Positions 13,970 to 22,985 of a stretch of DNA of 64,000 bases are shown here, in pieces. The DNA is from Eubacterium aggregans (GTDB lineage: Bacteria > Bacillota > Clostridia > Eubacteriales > Eubacteriaceae). The position numbers and the translations under genes are program-made. Location of the stretch: the NCBI RefSeq assembly GCF_900107815.1, contig NZ_FNRK01000004.1:111928-175927 (forward strand). Reading direction: 5' to 3'. Positions within the stretch are counted from its first letter, which is position 1; each line of letters opens with the position of its first letter. The notes beneath the pieces were generated by a model. The model was not told where the DNA came from. It made no database searches and worked only from the letters and a program-made list of their open reading frames with translations.

Positions 13970-15937
13970 ATGCAACAACTGAGCATCGATATTGAAACCT
14001 ATTCCAGCGTGGATATTAAAAGCAGCGGCTTATACAAATATGTGCAGTCCCCCGACTTTGAAATCCTACTCTTTGCCTTCAGCTTTGACGATGAGCCCGT
14101 GGTAGTGGTTGACCTAACCGAAAAGGGACGGCGGCTGCCGGACCGGGTCATCCGGGCGCTGAAGGATCCGGGGGTTAAAAAGACGGCCTATAACGCTGCC
14201 TTTGAATGGTACTGCATCAATAAGTTTTACGAAGCGCCCCTGGAACAATGGTCCTGTACCATGGTCCAGGGACTCTACGCCGGTTATCCGGCAGGTCTGG
14301 GGCGAATTGCCCTGGCCCTGGGATTCCCAAAGGATAAGCAGAAGGACCGCCAGGGGGCTGCTTTGATTCGGAAGTTTTGTGTACCGCGAAAGCCGACAAA
14401 GAACAAACCCTACATCCGGACGCTGCCGGAGCACGAACCGGACCAATGGGAGCTCTTTAAGAACTATTGCGAACAGGATGTGGTGGTGGAGAAGGCCATC
14501 AGAAAACGCCTGGATGCCTACCCACTGCCAGAGCATGAACAGCAGCTATGGGTCATGGATATCTGGATGAACAGCCAGGGTGTGGAAATCGATCAGGATT
14601 TAGTCCAGGGAGCTATTGCCATCGATCAAGAAACCACCGAAGAGCTCATGGCCGATATGCGGCAGATTACAGGGCTTGATAATCCTAACAGCCCTAGCCA
14701 GCACAAAGCCTGGCTGGAAGAAACCACAGGACGGGTCATCCCGTCTTTGGCCAAAGGCATCCTGCCCGATTTAATCGACGCTTTTAAAGACGATTATCCC
14801 GAGGCAGCGCAAAGCCTGCGTATCCGCCAGGAGTTGGCCAAAACGTCTATCAAGAAATATTACACCATGGATAGTGCCTGCTGTGCTGATGGACGGGTCC
14901 GGGGATTGCTGCAATTCTACGGCGCCCATACCGGACGCTGGGCCGGTCGGCTCATCCAGGTCCATAACCTGCCCCGTAATTACATCGCATCCCTGGACGC
15001 GGCCCGGGGGCTCGTCAAAAAGAAGGATTCCCAGGGGCTCAAGCTCTTGTATGGCAATGTCCCCGATACCGTAAGTCAACTGATACGAACCGCTTTTGTG
15101 CCATCGCCTGGCCATGTATTCGCCATTGCCGATTACTCCGCCATTGAGGCCCGGGTGATTGCCTGGCTGTCGAAGGAAGAATGGCGAATGGAAGTCTTCC
15201 GGACCCATGGCAAGATTTATGAAGCGTCGGCTTCGGCCATGTTCGGGGTGCCCTTGGAGAAAATTGCCAAGGGGAATCCGGAATATGCGCTACGGGCAAA
15301 GGGAAAGGTGGCGGAGCTGGCCCTGGGATACCAGGGTGCTCAAGGTGCCCTGATTCAGATGGGAGCCCTTAAGATGGGTTTATCCGAAGATGAACTTCCC
15401 GACATCGTCAGACGGTGGCGGGAAGCCAATCCCCGGATCCGGGATTTCTGGTACCAGGTGGAAGATGCGGCCATCGGCTGTGTGGAATTCTGCCAGCCGG
15501 TGACCCTGAACTGCGGCGTAACCTTTTTCAGGGATGAACACAATCTCTTTATCACCTTACCGTCCGGTCGAAAGATGTTCTATCCCAACCCGGTGGTGGT
15601 TCCCGGGGATAGGGGCCGCAAGCAGGTCCAGTTTGAGGGCCAGAACCAAACGACGAAGAAGTGGGAGCTTATCCCGACCTATGGCGGGAAACTGACGGAA
15701 AACATCGTTCAGGCGGTGGCCCGGGATTGCCTGGCGGATGCCCTATACCGACTCTACCAGGCGGGGTATGCCATTCGGTTCCACATCCATGATGAAATCA
15801 TCCTGGAAGTACCGGATCAAATTGCCGTCGAATGCTATCACCGTATCGAAACAATTATGTGCCAGTCACCAAGCTGGGCCCCGGATTTACCGCTGAATGC
15901 GGATGGGTTCTTAAGCCCCTATTACAAGAAGGATTAA
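13970..15937 (+). CDS. Phage family A DNA polymerase with 3'-5' exonuclease
   Basis: A 655-residue polymerase. The N-terminal DEDD exonuclease starts LSIDIETYSSVDI (D6 and E8), with YNAAFEW and a later CEQDVVVE segment. The polymerase domain shows motif A (FAIADYSAIEARVIAWLS, about residue 388), motif B (RAKGKVAELALGYQGAQGALIQMG, about residue 443) and motif C (FHIHDEIILEVP, about residue 605). It should replicate phage DNA together with the primase-helicase that starts 2 bp later. Its start follows AAAGGAGGGGCT. Confidence 0.95.
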   Translation: MQQLSIDIETYSSVDIKSSGLYKYVQSPDFEILLFAFSFDDEPVVVVDLTEKGRRLPDRVIRALKDPGVKKTAYNAAFEWYCINKFYEAPLEQWSCTMVQGLYAGYPAGLGRIALALGFPKDKQKDRQGAALIRKFCVPRKPTKNKPYIRTLPEHEPDQWELFKNYCEQDVVVEKAIRKRLDAYPLPEHEQQLWVMDIWMNSQGVEIDQDLVQGAIAIDQETTEELMADMRQITGLDNPNSPSQHKAWLEETTGRVIPSLAKGILPDLIDAFKDDYPEAAQSLRIRQELAKTSIKKYYTMDSACCADGRVRGLLQFYGAHTGRWAGRLIQVHNLPRNYIASLDAARGLVKKKDSQGLKLLYGNVPDTVSQLIRTAFVPSPGHVFAIADYSAIEARVIAWLSKEEWRMEVFRTHGKIYEASASAMFGVPLEKIAKGNPEYALRAKGKVAELALGYQGAQGALIQMGALKMGLSEDELPDIVRRWREANPRIRDFWYQVEDAAIGCVEFCQPVTLNCGVTFFRDEHNLFITLPSGRKMFYPNPVVVPGDRGRKQVQFEGQNQTTKKWELIPTYGGKLTENIVQAVARDCLADALYRLYQAGYAIRFHIHDEIILEVPDQIAVECYHRIETIMCQSPSWAPDLPLNADGFLSPYYKKD

Positions 15938-15939
15938 CC

Positions 15940-18363
15940 ATGATTAATGATCAGAAAATAACCATATCGACGGGGCCCAGCCGACGCAGCGTGTACTGGT
16001 ACCCCCAGGAAATGCTGTGGTCGGAGTTCGTGGCCCAGCTGGCAACGCCGAAGGTCACGCCGGAAAGCTTCGCCATTTATAAATCCATGCGTAAGAACCA
16101 GCAGGATGATTTAAAGGATGTCGGGGGATTCGTCGGCGGCCGTCTCCGGGAGAACCGCCGTAAAAGTGATAAGGTCTTAGACCGTTGCCTCATCACCCTG
16201 GATGCCGACAATATTCCCGCAGGGGGAACCGGTGCCGTTTTACAGGCGGTATCCTCCCTTGGCTGTGCCTATGTCATTTACTCTACCAGAAAGCACGAAG
16301 AGGCCGCCCCCCGACTGCGCATCGTCATCCCGCTAGATAAACCCTGTGCTGCTGAAGAATATGAACCCATCGCCCGGAAAATATCCAGCTATCTGGATAT
16401 GTCCATCCTGGACCAGACGACCTTTGACGTCTGCCGGCTCATGTATTGGCCCTCGGTATCCGTGGATATGGGTAGCCAGTACGTCTATACCTATGCAGAC
16501 AACCCCTTCTTATCCGGCGCAGGCATCCTGTCCATGTATGAGGACTGGCACAGCGTTGCAGAGTGGCCCGAAATCCCCGGGGCCATCAAGGTCCGGGAGC
16601 AGCGGGCGAAGCGCCAGGGTGATCCCCTGGAAAAGAAGGGCGTCGTCGGAGCCTTCTGCCGGATCTATGATGTGCCGGCGGCCATGGATCAGTTTTTACC
16701 GGGGACTTATGCCCCAACGGATATCCCCGGGCGGTATACCTTCACCGATGGGTCCACCGTCGGCGGGGCCATTTTATACGATGGCGGGAAGTTCATCTAT
16801 TCCCACCATGCCACGGACCCCATCAGCGGTCTGCTCTGTAATGCCTTTGACCTGGTTCGCCTCCATAAGTTTTCCGATATGGATGACGGAGCCAAGGAGG
16901 GGACACCCGCAGCGGCTATGCCGAGTTTTACAGCCATGAAGGAATTGTGTGTGGAAGATCCTCAGGTCAAGGCACTTGTTTTACAAGAGAAGCACGCCGA
17001 AGCGGCAAAAGACTTTGCTGGAATTGAACTCCAAGCCCGGGGAAACACGACAGAGTGGCTTGTTAAGCTTAAAACAAACAAAGACGGCGTCGCACTAAAA
17101 ACCATCGATAACGCCCTTATTATCATGGAAAACGACCCCGGTCTTTCCGGGCGATTTTACCATGACGAATTCGCTAACCGGGCAACGGTAGTGGCTCGGC
17201 TACCCTGGGAGGTTTCTGAAGACGGTCCCTATCGGTCAAGGGGATGGAACGACTCGGATGATGCTGGGCTGAGGCACTATTTAGAAAAAATGTATGAGCT
17301 AACCGGGCAGCAGAAAATCTTAGATGCTATGGCTCTTTACGCTAAGAAGCATAGACGAAATCCAATCAAGGAGTATTTAGCGCCATTGGTTTGGGATGGT
17401 ATTCAACGGATTGAAACCTTGCTGATTGACTATTTTGGGGCGGCAGACACCCCGTATACCCGGGCGGTATTAAAAAAGGCGCTGGTGGCCGCTGTCGCAC
17501 GGATTTGGCGTCCAGGGACGAAGTTTGACAATATGCCAATTTTGACTGGGCCCCAGGGCATTGGGAAGAGTACCTTTTTCAAGAAATTAGGTGGGGCTTG
17601 GTTTTCGGACAGCCTGCGAACCTTTGAGGGGAAAGAAGCTTGTGAGCTTTTACAAGGTTACTGGATTATTGAAGTTGGGGAGCTTGAAGGATTTAATAAA
17701 TCTGAGATGGGCACCATCAAACAGTTTTTATCCAAGCAAGATGATATCTATCGGGCACCCTATGGCCGCCGGACAGAAGCCTTACCCCGGGGATGTGTGT
17801 TTTTTGGAACGACCAATGAGGATGACTTCCTTCGGGATCGAACAGGAAACCGCCGTTTTTGGCCGGTGAATGTGGACAGCGAAAACGCCACTAAAAGCGT
17901 GTTTACCGATTTAACACCCGATGAGGTGGATCAAATTTGGGCAGAGGCCGGTATTTTGTACACCCAGGGGGAAAAGCTCTATCTGGAAAACAAAGAAGCC
18001 GAAGGGGCAAAAGAAGCCCAGGAAGCCCACAAGAATGTAGATCCTAGGGAGAGCATGATTCTTGATTTTATTTCAAAGCCGTTGCCTTCGGATTGGATGC
18101 GACGGGACTTACAGGCAAGACGCGTATTCTGGGCCCAGGGCATGAAGCAAGAAGGTTTGGAAGAACGGATTCCCAGGGACCGGATATGTGCCGCTGAGGT
18201 TTGGTGTGAGTGCTTCAACAACGACTTAAAATATTTGACGCAGCGGGATACCCGGGATATCAACGGTATATTGATGGGACTTAAGGTCTGTAAAAAATTT
18301 AAGACGCCCACCCGATTTGGAGCCCCTTATAAGCAGCAAAGGGGGTTTGAAGTGTGCCTCTGA
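15940..18363 (+). CDS. VirE-type primase-helicase
   Basis: An 807-residue protein. ATG at 15940 is chosen, 2 bp after the polymerase stop, over the longer open frame that overlaps polymerase. The N-terminal third looks like an archaeo-eukaryotic primase domain (LITLDADNIPAGG; YVIYSTRKHEEAAPRLRIVIPL). The C-terminal half is the virulence-associated E P-loop ATPase: LTGPQGIGKSTFFKKLGG (Walker A, about residues 535-552), then YWIIEVGELEGF and FGTTNEDDFL. It probably unwinds and primes DNA at the phage origin, possibly the iteron region just downstream. Confidence 0.9.
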   Translation: MINDQKITISTGPSRRSVYWYPQEMLWSEFVAQLATPKVTPESFAIYKSMRKNQQDDLKDVGGFVGGRLRENRRKSDKVLDRCLITLDADNIPAGGTGAVLQAVSSLGCAYVIYSTRKHEEAAPRLRIVIPLDKPCAAEEYEPIARKISSYLDMSILDQTTFDVCRLMYWPSVSVDMGSQYVYTYADNPFLSGAGILSMYEDWHSVAEWPEIPGAIKVREQRAKRQGDPLEKKGVVGAFCRIYDVPAAMDQFLPGTYAPTDIPGRYTFTDGSTVGGAILYDGGKFIYSHHATDPISGLLCNAFDLVRLHKFSDMDDGAKEGTPAAAMPSFTAMKELCVEDPQVKALVLQEKHAEAAKDFAGIELQARGNTTEWLVKLKTNKDGVALKTIDNALIIMENDPGLSGRFYHDEFANRATVVARLPWEVSEDGPYRSRGWNDSDDAGLRHYLEKMYELTGQQKILDAMALYAKKHRRNPIKEYLAPLVWDGIQRIETLLIDYFGAADTPYTRAVLKKALVAAVARIWRPGTKFDNMPILTGPQGIGKSTFFKKLGGAWFSDSLRTFEGKEACELLQGYWIIEVGELEGFNKSEMGTIKQFLSKQDDIYRAPYGRRTEALPRGCVFFGTTNEDDFLRDRTGNRRFWPVNVDSENATKSVFTDLTPDEVDQIWAEAGILYTQGEKLYLENKEAEGAKEAQEAHKNVDPRESMILDFISKPLPSDWMRRDLQARRVFWAQGMKQEGLEERIPRDRICAAEVWCECFNNDLKYLTQRDTRDINGILMGLKVCKKFKTPTRFGAPYKQQRGFEVCL

Positions 18364-18373
18364 TACAAAAATG

Positions 18374-18600
18374 ATCTGTAGCCACGGCTACAGATTGACC
18401 CTAAAATGGGATGCCTACAGTTACTACACCATCTACAGATTCTACACTTAGGGTAAGAAATCGATACAGATTGTGTATTCGCCAAAACCCAATAAGTAGG
18501 GGGGATTAGACGCCAATCTACATTGTCTACACTTATATTTATATATATATATAAATATAAAAAAGGGATATATATACGCTATACGTATAGGTATATAAGG
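18374..18600. other. Candidate prophage replication origin (iterons plus AT-rich tract)
   Basis: The only long non-coding stretch in the replication block. It has a perfect inverted repeat (ATCTGTAGCC-AC-GGCTACAGAT, 18374-18395) and three copies of CTACA-N4-CTACAC at 18415-18429, 18433-18447 and 18518-18532. The last two extend to a 20-bp repeat with 17 matches. An AT tract (18533-18600, with TATATATATATA) follows, the usual form of an unwinding element. It lies directly behind the primase-helicase gene. Confidence 0.5.
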
Positions 18601-18685
18601 GAAAAAATTGTGCCAAGTGTAACCCGCATTTTAAATATTATTAAAAAGTATGAAATTTCTGGATAATGGAAGGAGTGCAAAAACA

Positions 18686-19003
18686 ATGCTGGAAAAAGAA
18701 TTGGAAGGGCTGTTGAGGGAGGAAACCCGACGCCAGGGCGGTCGGTGTTATAAATGGACGTCCCCGGGAAACACCGGAGTGCCGGACCGGATCGTTATCC
18801 TGCCGGCAGGGAAGGTGGGATTCGTGGAGATGAAGCAGGAAGGGAAAAAGCCCACCCGAAATCAGGTGCTGCAATTAAACCGCCTGTTAAAGCTAGGATG
18901 TCGGGTTTACCTGCTTGACCGGGAAGCGTCAATCAAAGAGGTACTGGCCGATATTGCAAAGGGGTGCTGTCCAGGTGTACGCTGGAAGGAGCAGCGCTTG
19001 TGA
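18686..19003 (+). CDS. VRR-NUC domain nuclease
   Basis: A 105-residue nuclease-fold protein. ATG at 18686 is preferred because GGAAGGAG precedes it; an upstream ATG at 18650 lacks a ribosome site. It contains the VRR-NUC pattern: GGRCYKWTSPGNTGVPDRIVIL, then VGFVEMKQEGKKPTRNQ (the E and K of PD-(D/E)xK) and VYLLD. Stand-alone VRR-NUC proteins are common beside phage SNF2 helicases, as here, and probably act as Holliday-junction or flap nucleases. Confidence 0.9.
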   Translation: MLEKELEGLLREETRRQGGRCYKWTSPGNTGVPDRIVILPAGKVGFVEMKQEGKKPTRNQVLQLNRLLKLGCRVYLLDREASIKEVLADIAKGCCPGVRWKEQRL

Positions 19004-20385
19004 TCTTTAAGCCCCACGACTATCAGCGGTATTGCATCAGCCGGATGCTGGGGGAAACCCATCTGGGACTTTTCCTGGATATGGGCCTGGGTAAGACGGT
19101 GATCACCCTATCGGCCATTAACGACCTGCGGTATAATCGCTTTGCTATTCGCAGGACCTTGGTCATCGCCCCAAAGCGTGTGGCCGAAGATACCTGGACG
19201 AGAGAAGCCGGAAAATGGGACCACCTGAAGATGCTGCGGATCATCTCGGTGCTGGGCAGCAAGCAGAAGCGCATCCGGGCAGTGAATACACCCGGCGACA
19301 TCTGGGTAATTAATCGGGAGAACGTCCAGTGGCTGGTGGAGTATTACAAAAATGCCTGGCCCTTTGACTGCGTGGTCATCGATGAATTGTCCAGCTTTAA
19401 GAACAGCCAGTCCAAACGCTTCAAGAAGCTGCGCCTGGTGCTGCCGCATATCAGAAGGCTGTATGGCTTGACCGGGACACCGGCCCCCAATGGGATGTTA
19501 GACCTTTGGGCCCAGGTGTATCTGCTGGACCAGGGTGAACGCCTGGGAAAGACCCTGGGCTATTACCGGGATACCTACTTCCAGCCGGATCAGCGTGGGG
19601 TTGACCGGATTTACAGCTGGAAGCCGGGGGATGGCAGTGAGGACAACATCAAAGCGGCGATATCGGATATCTGTATCAGCCTGTCAGCCAAGGATTATCT
19701 GTCCCTACCTGAGCGGATGGACAACACCATCCCGGTTTATCTGGATAAGACAGCAATGGCCCGGTACCGGGAAATGGAGCGGACCATGCTGCTGTCGGTG
19801 GACGAAACCACCATCGATGCCAGCACGGCAGCAGTGCTTAGTAATAAGCTTTTGCAGCTGTGTAATGGTGCTATCTACGATGAGGATGGTCAGGATTATG
19901 AGATCCATGACTGCAAGATGGAGGCGTTACGGGAACTTGTGGAAGCGGCGTCAGGTAAAAGCCTACTGGTGTTTTACAGTTTCCGACATGACCGGGATCG
20001 GATAAAGAAAGCCTTGGCCAAGCAGAAGCTACGGATCGGGGAGCTGAAGACCCCGGCGGATATCGAAGCCTGGAACACCGGGAAGCTGGACGTCCTTCTG
20101 GCCCACCCCGCCAGTGCGGCCTATGGACTGAACCTACAGGCCGGCGGCCACATCGTCGTGTGGTTTGGCCTGACCTGGTCTTTGGAGCTTTACCAGCAGG
20201 CCAATGCAAGGCTTCATCGGCAGGGGCAAGAGGAAACGGTCATTATCCACCATCTGATTACCCAGGGCGGTATGGATGAACAGGTGATGGATGCCTTGAA
20301 TCATAAGTGCTGGGCCCAAGACGCATTGCTGGATGCCTTGAAGGCTCGAATTAAGGAGGTGAAATCGGATGAAGACAAAGGATAA
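19000..20385 (+). CDS. SNF2-family helicase
   Basis: A 461-residue superfamily 2 ATPase. GTG at 19000 overlaps the VRR-NUC stop (GTGA) and follows AAGGAG. Motifs: Q-like PHDYQ, Walker A FLDMGLGKTV (about residues 25-35), VVIDELSSFKN (motif II, DELS), GLTGTPAPN (motif III), and in the second lobe LLAHPASAAYGLNLQ and QQANARLHRQGQ (motifs V and VI). It is a short SNF2 helicase of the phage type, likely remodelling or translocating DNA together with the VRR-NUC nuclease. Confidence 0.92.
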   Translation: MIFKPHDYQRYCISRMLGETHLGLFLDMGLGKTVITLSAINDLRYNRFAIRRTLVIAPKRVAEDTWTREAGKWDHLKMLRIISVLGSKQKRIRAVNTPGDIWVINRENVQWLVEYYKNAWPFDCVVIDELSSFKNSQSKRFKKLRLVLPHIRRLYGLTGTPAPNGMLDLWAQVYLLDQGERLGKTLGYYRDTYFQPDQRGVDRIYSWKPGDGSEDNIKAAISDICISLSAKDYLSLPERMDNTIPVYLDKTAMARYREMERTMLLSVDETTIDASTAAVLSNKLLQLCNGAIYDEDGQDYEIHDCKMEALRELVEAASGKSLLVFYSFRHDRDRIKKALAKQKLRIGELKTPADIEAWNTGKLDVLLAHPASAAYGLNLQAGGHIVVWFGLTWSLELYQQANARLHRQGQEETVIIHHLITQGGMDEQVMDALNHKCWAQDALLDALKARIKEVKSDEDKG

Positions 20386-20545
20386 TCAATGCAATAACGA
20401 TCGATGCAAGAAGTGTAAATATAGCAGGACTCCGGGTGGCGCCGGTACTGGTATTTTTACCTGTGATTACATCCTAATGAAGGGTGTAAGTCGCGGGTGT
20501 AATGTGAAAGGGTGTACGCGATTCGAGAAGAGGGCAGGACAATGA
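20369..20545 (+). CDS. Small Cys-rich zinc-ribbon-like protein
   Basis: A 58-residue protein whose ATG lies inside the helicase gene (17-bp overlap) behind TTAAGGAGGTGAAATC. It has six or more cysteines in pairs (CNNDRCKKCKY; CDY; GCNVKGC), suggesting bound zinc. Similar small Cys-rich proteins are common in this position of Firmicutes phage genomes. Role unknown. Confidence 0.65.
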   Translation: MKTKDNQCNNDRCKKCKYSRTPGGAGTGIFTCDYILMKGVSRGCNVKGCTRFEKRAGQ

Positions 20546-20883
20546 CACCGAATGGAAAATATAAAATGGTTGCGATACTGGTAGCCATTGCACTATTTGT
20601 TGTTGGGGTCTGGGCGGTAAAAGCCTATTCCGGCGGCTGGCCAACCGTTGAGACTCGCACCACAGTGTATGTGGTGCCGTGGCCGTGGACATTAGAGTGG
20701 CAGGATGGCGGCCAAAGCACAATTGAAGCCGGCAGCGATCTAGCAGCCGTGACGTCCTGGTTCGAAAAAGCACGGTGGGAAGATTGCTGGAACATAAAAG
20801 CCTTTTACCGCCTGGATGACAATGGGTGTATCGCTGCTGAGTTGGATTTGGTGGCGGCAGAATTTGCGATGGAGGTCAAATAA
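20542..20883 (+). CDS. Hypothetical membrane-anchored protein
   Basis: A 113-residue protein coupled by ATGA to the preceding gene. One N-terminal membrane segment (MVAILVAIALFVVGVWAVKAY) is followed by a small extracytoplasmic-type domain rich in Trp and Asp/Glu. No family recognised. Confidence 0.55.
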   Translation: MTPNGKYKMVAILVAIALFVVGVWAVKAYSGGWPTVETRTTVYVVPWPWTLEWQDGGQSTIEAGSDLAAVTSWFEKARWEDCWNIKAFYRLDDNGCIAAELDLVAAEFAMEVK

Positions 20884-21101
20884 TGGATGCTGTGAAATTT
20901 GTGAAGACGGCAGTGCGGGCATGTCGGATGTACCATTACCGGGGGTTGGGGTGTGACGGGAGCTGTCCGTTGATTTGTTTTTTAGGTGGTGACCAGGGGT
21001 GTGCCTTGGAAGGGCCGATTGGGCAAAACCCAGAAGGGTATGTTGAGCGCGTTGAAGAGTGGGGTAAAGAGCACCCTGAGGTGGCGCATGAACAAGATTA
21101 A
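20883..21101 (+). CDS. Small Cys-containing hypothetical protein
   Basis: A 72-residue protein sharing one base with the previous stop (TAATG). It has Cys residues in CRMYHYRGLGCDGSCPLIC and ends with VEEWGKEHPE, a tail common in small phage proteins that may bind zinc. Function unknown. Confidence 0.55.
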   Translation: MDAVKFVKTAVRACRMYHYRGLGCDGSCPLICFLGGDQGCALEGPIGQNPEGYVERVEEWGKEHPEVAHEQD

Positions 21102-21279
21102 AACAATCATCACTTGCCTGGCCATCGGATGCCTGCTGTCCATCATTGGGGTAGGCGTTGGGACTGGGCTGGCCATTGCGTTGGCGTTTGGATGGCCGCA
21201 GATGCTGTGGGTACTGCTTGGTGTGGCCATTGTGATTGCCTGGATTGTGTGGGTGGTGTATGGACGTTATCAAGATTGA
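21088..21279 (+). CDS. Small two-span membrane protein
   Basis: A 63-residue protein (ATG at 21088) with two hydrophobic segments, IKTIITCLAIGCLLSIIGVGV and MLWVLLGVAIVIAWIVWVV, and short charged ends. No ribosome site is obvious; it overlaps the preceding gene by 14 bp, so translation may be coupled. Confidence 0.45.
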   Translation: MNKIKTIITCLAIGCLLSIIGVGVGTGLAIALAFGWPQMLWVLLGVAIVIAWIVWVVYGRYQD

Positions 21280-21454
21280 GGACCTGGATGCCTACAAGCT
21301 GGCCGAGGGGATAACCCGGCCGGACAAGCGTTGCGGGACGTGTGGCCATCATGTAGATGGACGGTGTATGCGGATCCCATACAGCAACCGGATAGCAGAT
21401 GGCTTTGAGGTGTTGGATGACAATGAGGCGTGTACATCGTGGAGGTGTAAATGA
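21260..21454 (+). CDS. Small zinc-ribbon-like protein
   Basis: A 64-residue protein overlapping both neighbours. CGTCGHHVDGRC and a C-terminal CTSWRC provide a likely four-Cys zinc site. Nothing identifies its target. Confidence 0.5.
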   Translation: MDVIKIEDLDAYKLAEGITRPDKRCGTCGHHVDGRCMRIPYSNRIADGFEVLDDNEACTSWRCK

Positions 21455-21951
21455 CAGGAGAAGAACGGAAAGCAAAGGTCCATTGGCTGATGCGGTATCG
21501 CATTGCAGAGAACCGGATTGAACGGATGAAGGCTGAGCAGGAACGGTGGCGGCAGCGGGCAACGAGCATCACCCAGCGGCCGACGTACTTCCAGTACCGG
21601 GGGAAAAGCGACCAGGAAAAGATGACCAAGGAGGAGCGTCGGCGGAATGCCATGGCTCCGGTCATCATCCGGGGTGGCCGAGGGCTATCCATGGAGGATA
21701 TCGTGGCGGAGATTGAGGCTTTGGACCATGATATCCAGGATATGGTTGATCGGGCGTTGCAATTGCGGCGGGATATTGGGCAGGCCATTAAAGCCTTGGC
21801 GGACGACCGGGAGCAGTTGGTGCTGTATTATAAATACTGTGATGGGCTTTACCTTGAGGAGATTTGCGTTAAGATGGGGTATTCGTACCAGCATCTATGC
21901 AGAATTCATAATCGGGCTTTGATTAGTTTGAAAATGAGTAATGATGAGTAG
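21451..21951 (+). CDS. Late-gene transcription activator (ArpU/DUF1492-like)
   Basis: A 166-residue protein. The N-terminal two thirds are helical and charged; the C-terminus has a sigma-70 region-4-like helix-turn-helix (REQLVLYYKYCDGLYLEEICVKMGYSYQHLCRIHNRAL). This is the pattern of ArpU/RinA/DUF1492 proteins, which sit at the end of the early region and switch on packaging and structural genes. That position is exactly kept here, with only the cargo pair between it and terminase. Confidence 0.8.
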   Translation: MTGEERKAKVHWLMRYRIAENRIERMKAEQERWRQRATSITQRPTYFQYRGKSDQEKMTKEERRRNAMAPVIIRGGRGLSMEDIVAEIEALDHDIQDMVDRALQLRRDIGQAIKALADDREQLVLYYKYCDGLYLEEICVKMGYSYQHLCRIHNRALISLKMSNDE

Positions 21952-22055
21952 TGGAAGTGTTGTAATATGGTAGTGTAGAAAATCATCTGAAGTTCTACTC
22001 CATTGTGTGGGTGCCCTTACCCGAGGGTGCCCTTTTCTTTTGGCTGGAAACGGTG

Positions 22056-22061
22056 TATAAT
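22056..22061 (+). promoter_or_regulatory. Possible -10 box of the cargo operon
   Basis: A perfect TATAAT, 28 bp before the first cargo start codon. The -35 region 17 bp upstream (TTTTCT) is weak. The 100-bp segment before it also holds two GGGTGCCC copies that do not form a convincing terminator. Confidence 0.4.
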
Positions 22062-22088
22062 TATTGCAAATACACAATGGAGGGAAAG

Positions 22089-22985
22089 ATGAGCATTGAA
22101 AATAGAAATATTGGTTTTTATTCTTTAGACTTTCAATGGTATAGGAAGGATGAATTCTTCTTCGATAAGGAGTGTTTTGTAGATTTGTTGACCTATATTC
22201 ACAATTTATCAGAAGTTGATATAATACAAAATATTAAAGCATCTAATAAAGCTGTTTACCTGTATGATTTTGAATATTATAAACGAGATAATCGTAATCT
22301 AGTAAAGATTATTATGGGGTCAAGTAAATATAATCATTCTCCAAATTTAAAGTCAATTACTACAGGAGCTGAAAGGGAAAGTGATAAGAAACTCGATGAA
22401 GGGGAAGTAGAGAAGACTCATCTGTTGTGTGAATTAACATCAACAGAAGCATTTGTTGTATTGGAAGAGCGAAATGCAGGAGTGAGAATAAACGCAATTA
22501 AAAATTACTTAAATGTATACTTAAAAAAGCTTTTACAAGAAAAGAATGTTTCACCTAAATATAGAATAGAATGGGCAATTATACCAGAGGATGACTTTGA
22601 TAAACAACTTGAACGACTAAACAGAGTTTGTGCAGTAGATTTATTCCTAGAGAGTGAGCTGTTGGGCAATGACAACCTTGGTATTATGGACCGAGTAGAT
22701 GAAACAATCCAAGATGAAGTAATTTTAACTTATAAGGTAAACAAAGGAAAATCCTTAAGAAAAAATAAAATAAAGAGTATAAAAAATAATTTTATTGCAA
22801 AAGAAAGAACAATAAGAAGAATGAAAATAAGAGGGAAGAGTGAAGCCGGGTCGAATATAGTGTTGGATACCGAATTGCTCAAAAGAATAGAATCTGTTAC
22901 AGCTGAAGTTGATAAGCAACGAGGGCTAGTTGATTCTTTTACATTATTTGCTAAAATGGAAGAAGTGATTGGAATTGAAGAATAA
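22089..22985 (+). CDS. Cargo protein 1: soluble protein of RexA-like size and context
   Basis: A 298-residue hydrophilic protein (MSIENRNIGFYSLDFQWYRKD...) starting behind GGAGGGAAAG. No catalytic motif is obvious. It opens with a β-rich NIGFYSLDF segment, has YLYDFEYYKRDNRNLVKIIMGSS near residue 60, GERESDKKLDEGE near 105, and a basic C-terminal third (KSLRKNKIKSIKNN). Codon use is far more AT-rich than the flanking genes. Position, length and the co-transcribed membrane protein recall lambda RexA-RexB, though I see no firm sequence identity to RexA. Assignment as abortive-infection sensor is inference. Confidence 0.5.
   Translation: MSIENRNIGFYSLDFQWYRKDEFFFDKECFVDLLTYIHNLSEVDIIQNIKASNKAVYLYDFEYYKRDNRNLVKIIMGSSKYNHSPNLKSITTGAERESDKKLDEGEVEKTHLLCELTSTEAFVVLEERNAGVRINAIKNYLNVYLKKLLQEKNVSPKYRIEWAIIPEDDFDKQLERLNRVCAVDLFLESELLGNDNLGIMDRVDETIQDEVILTYKVNKGKSLRKNKIKSIKNNFIAKERTIRRMKIRGKSEAGSNIVLDTELLKRIESVTAEVDKQRGLVDSFTLFAKMEEVIGIEE

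Noticed and set aside
22010..22045. Terminator from the two GGGTGCCC copies before the cargo pair
   Set aside because: They are direct, not inverted, repeats, and the best hairpin is only 4 bp.
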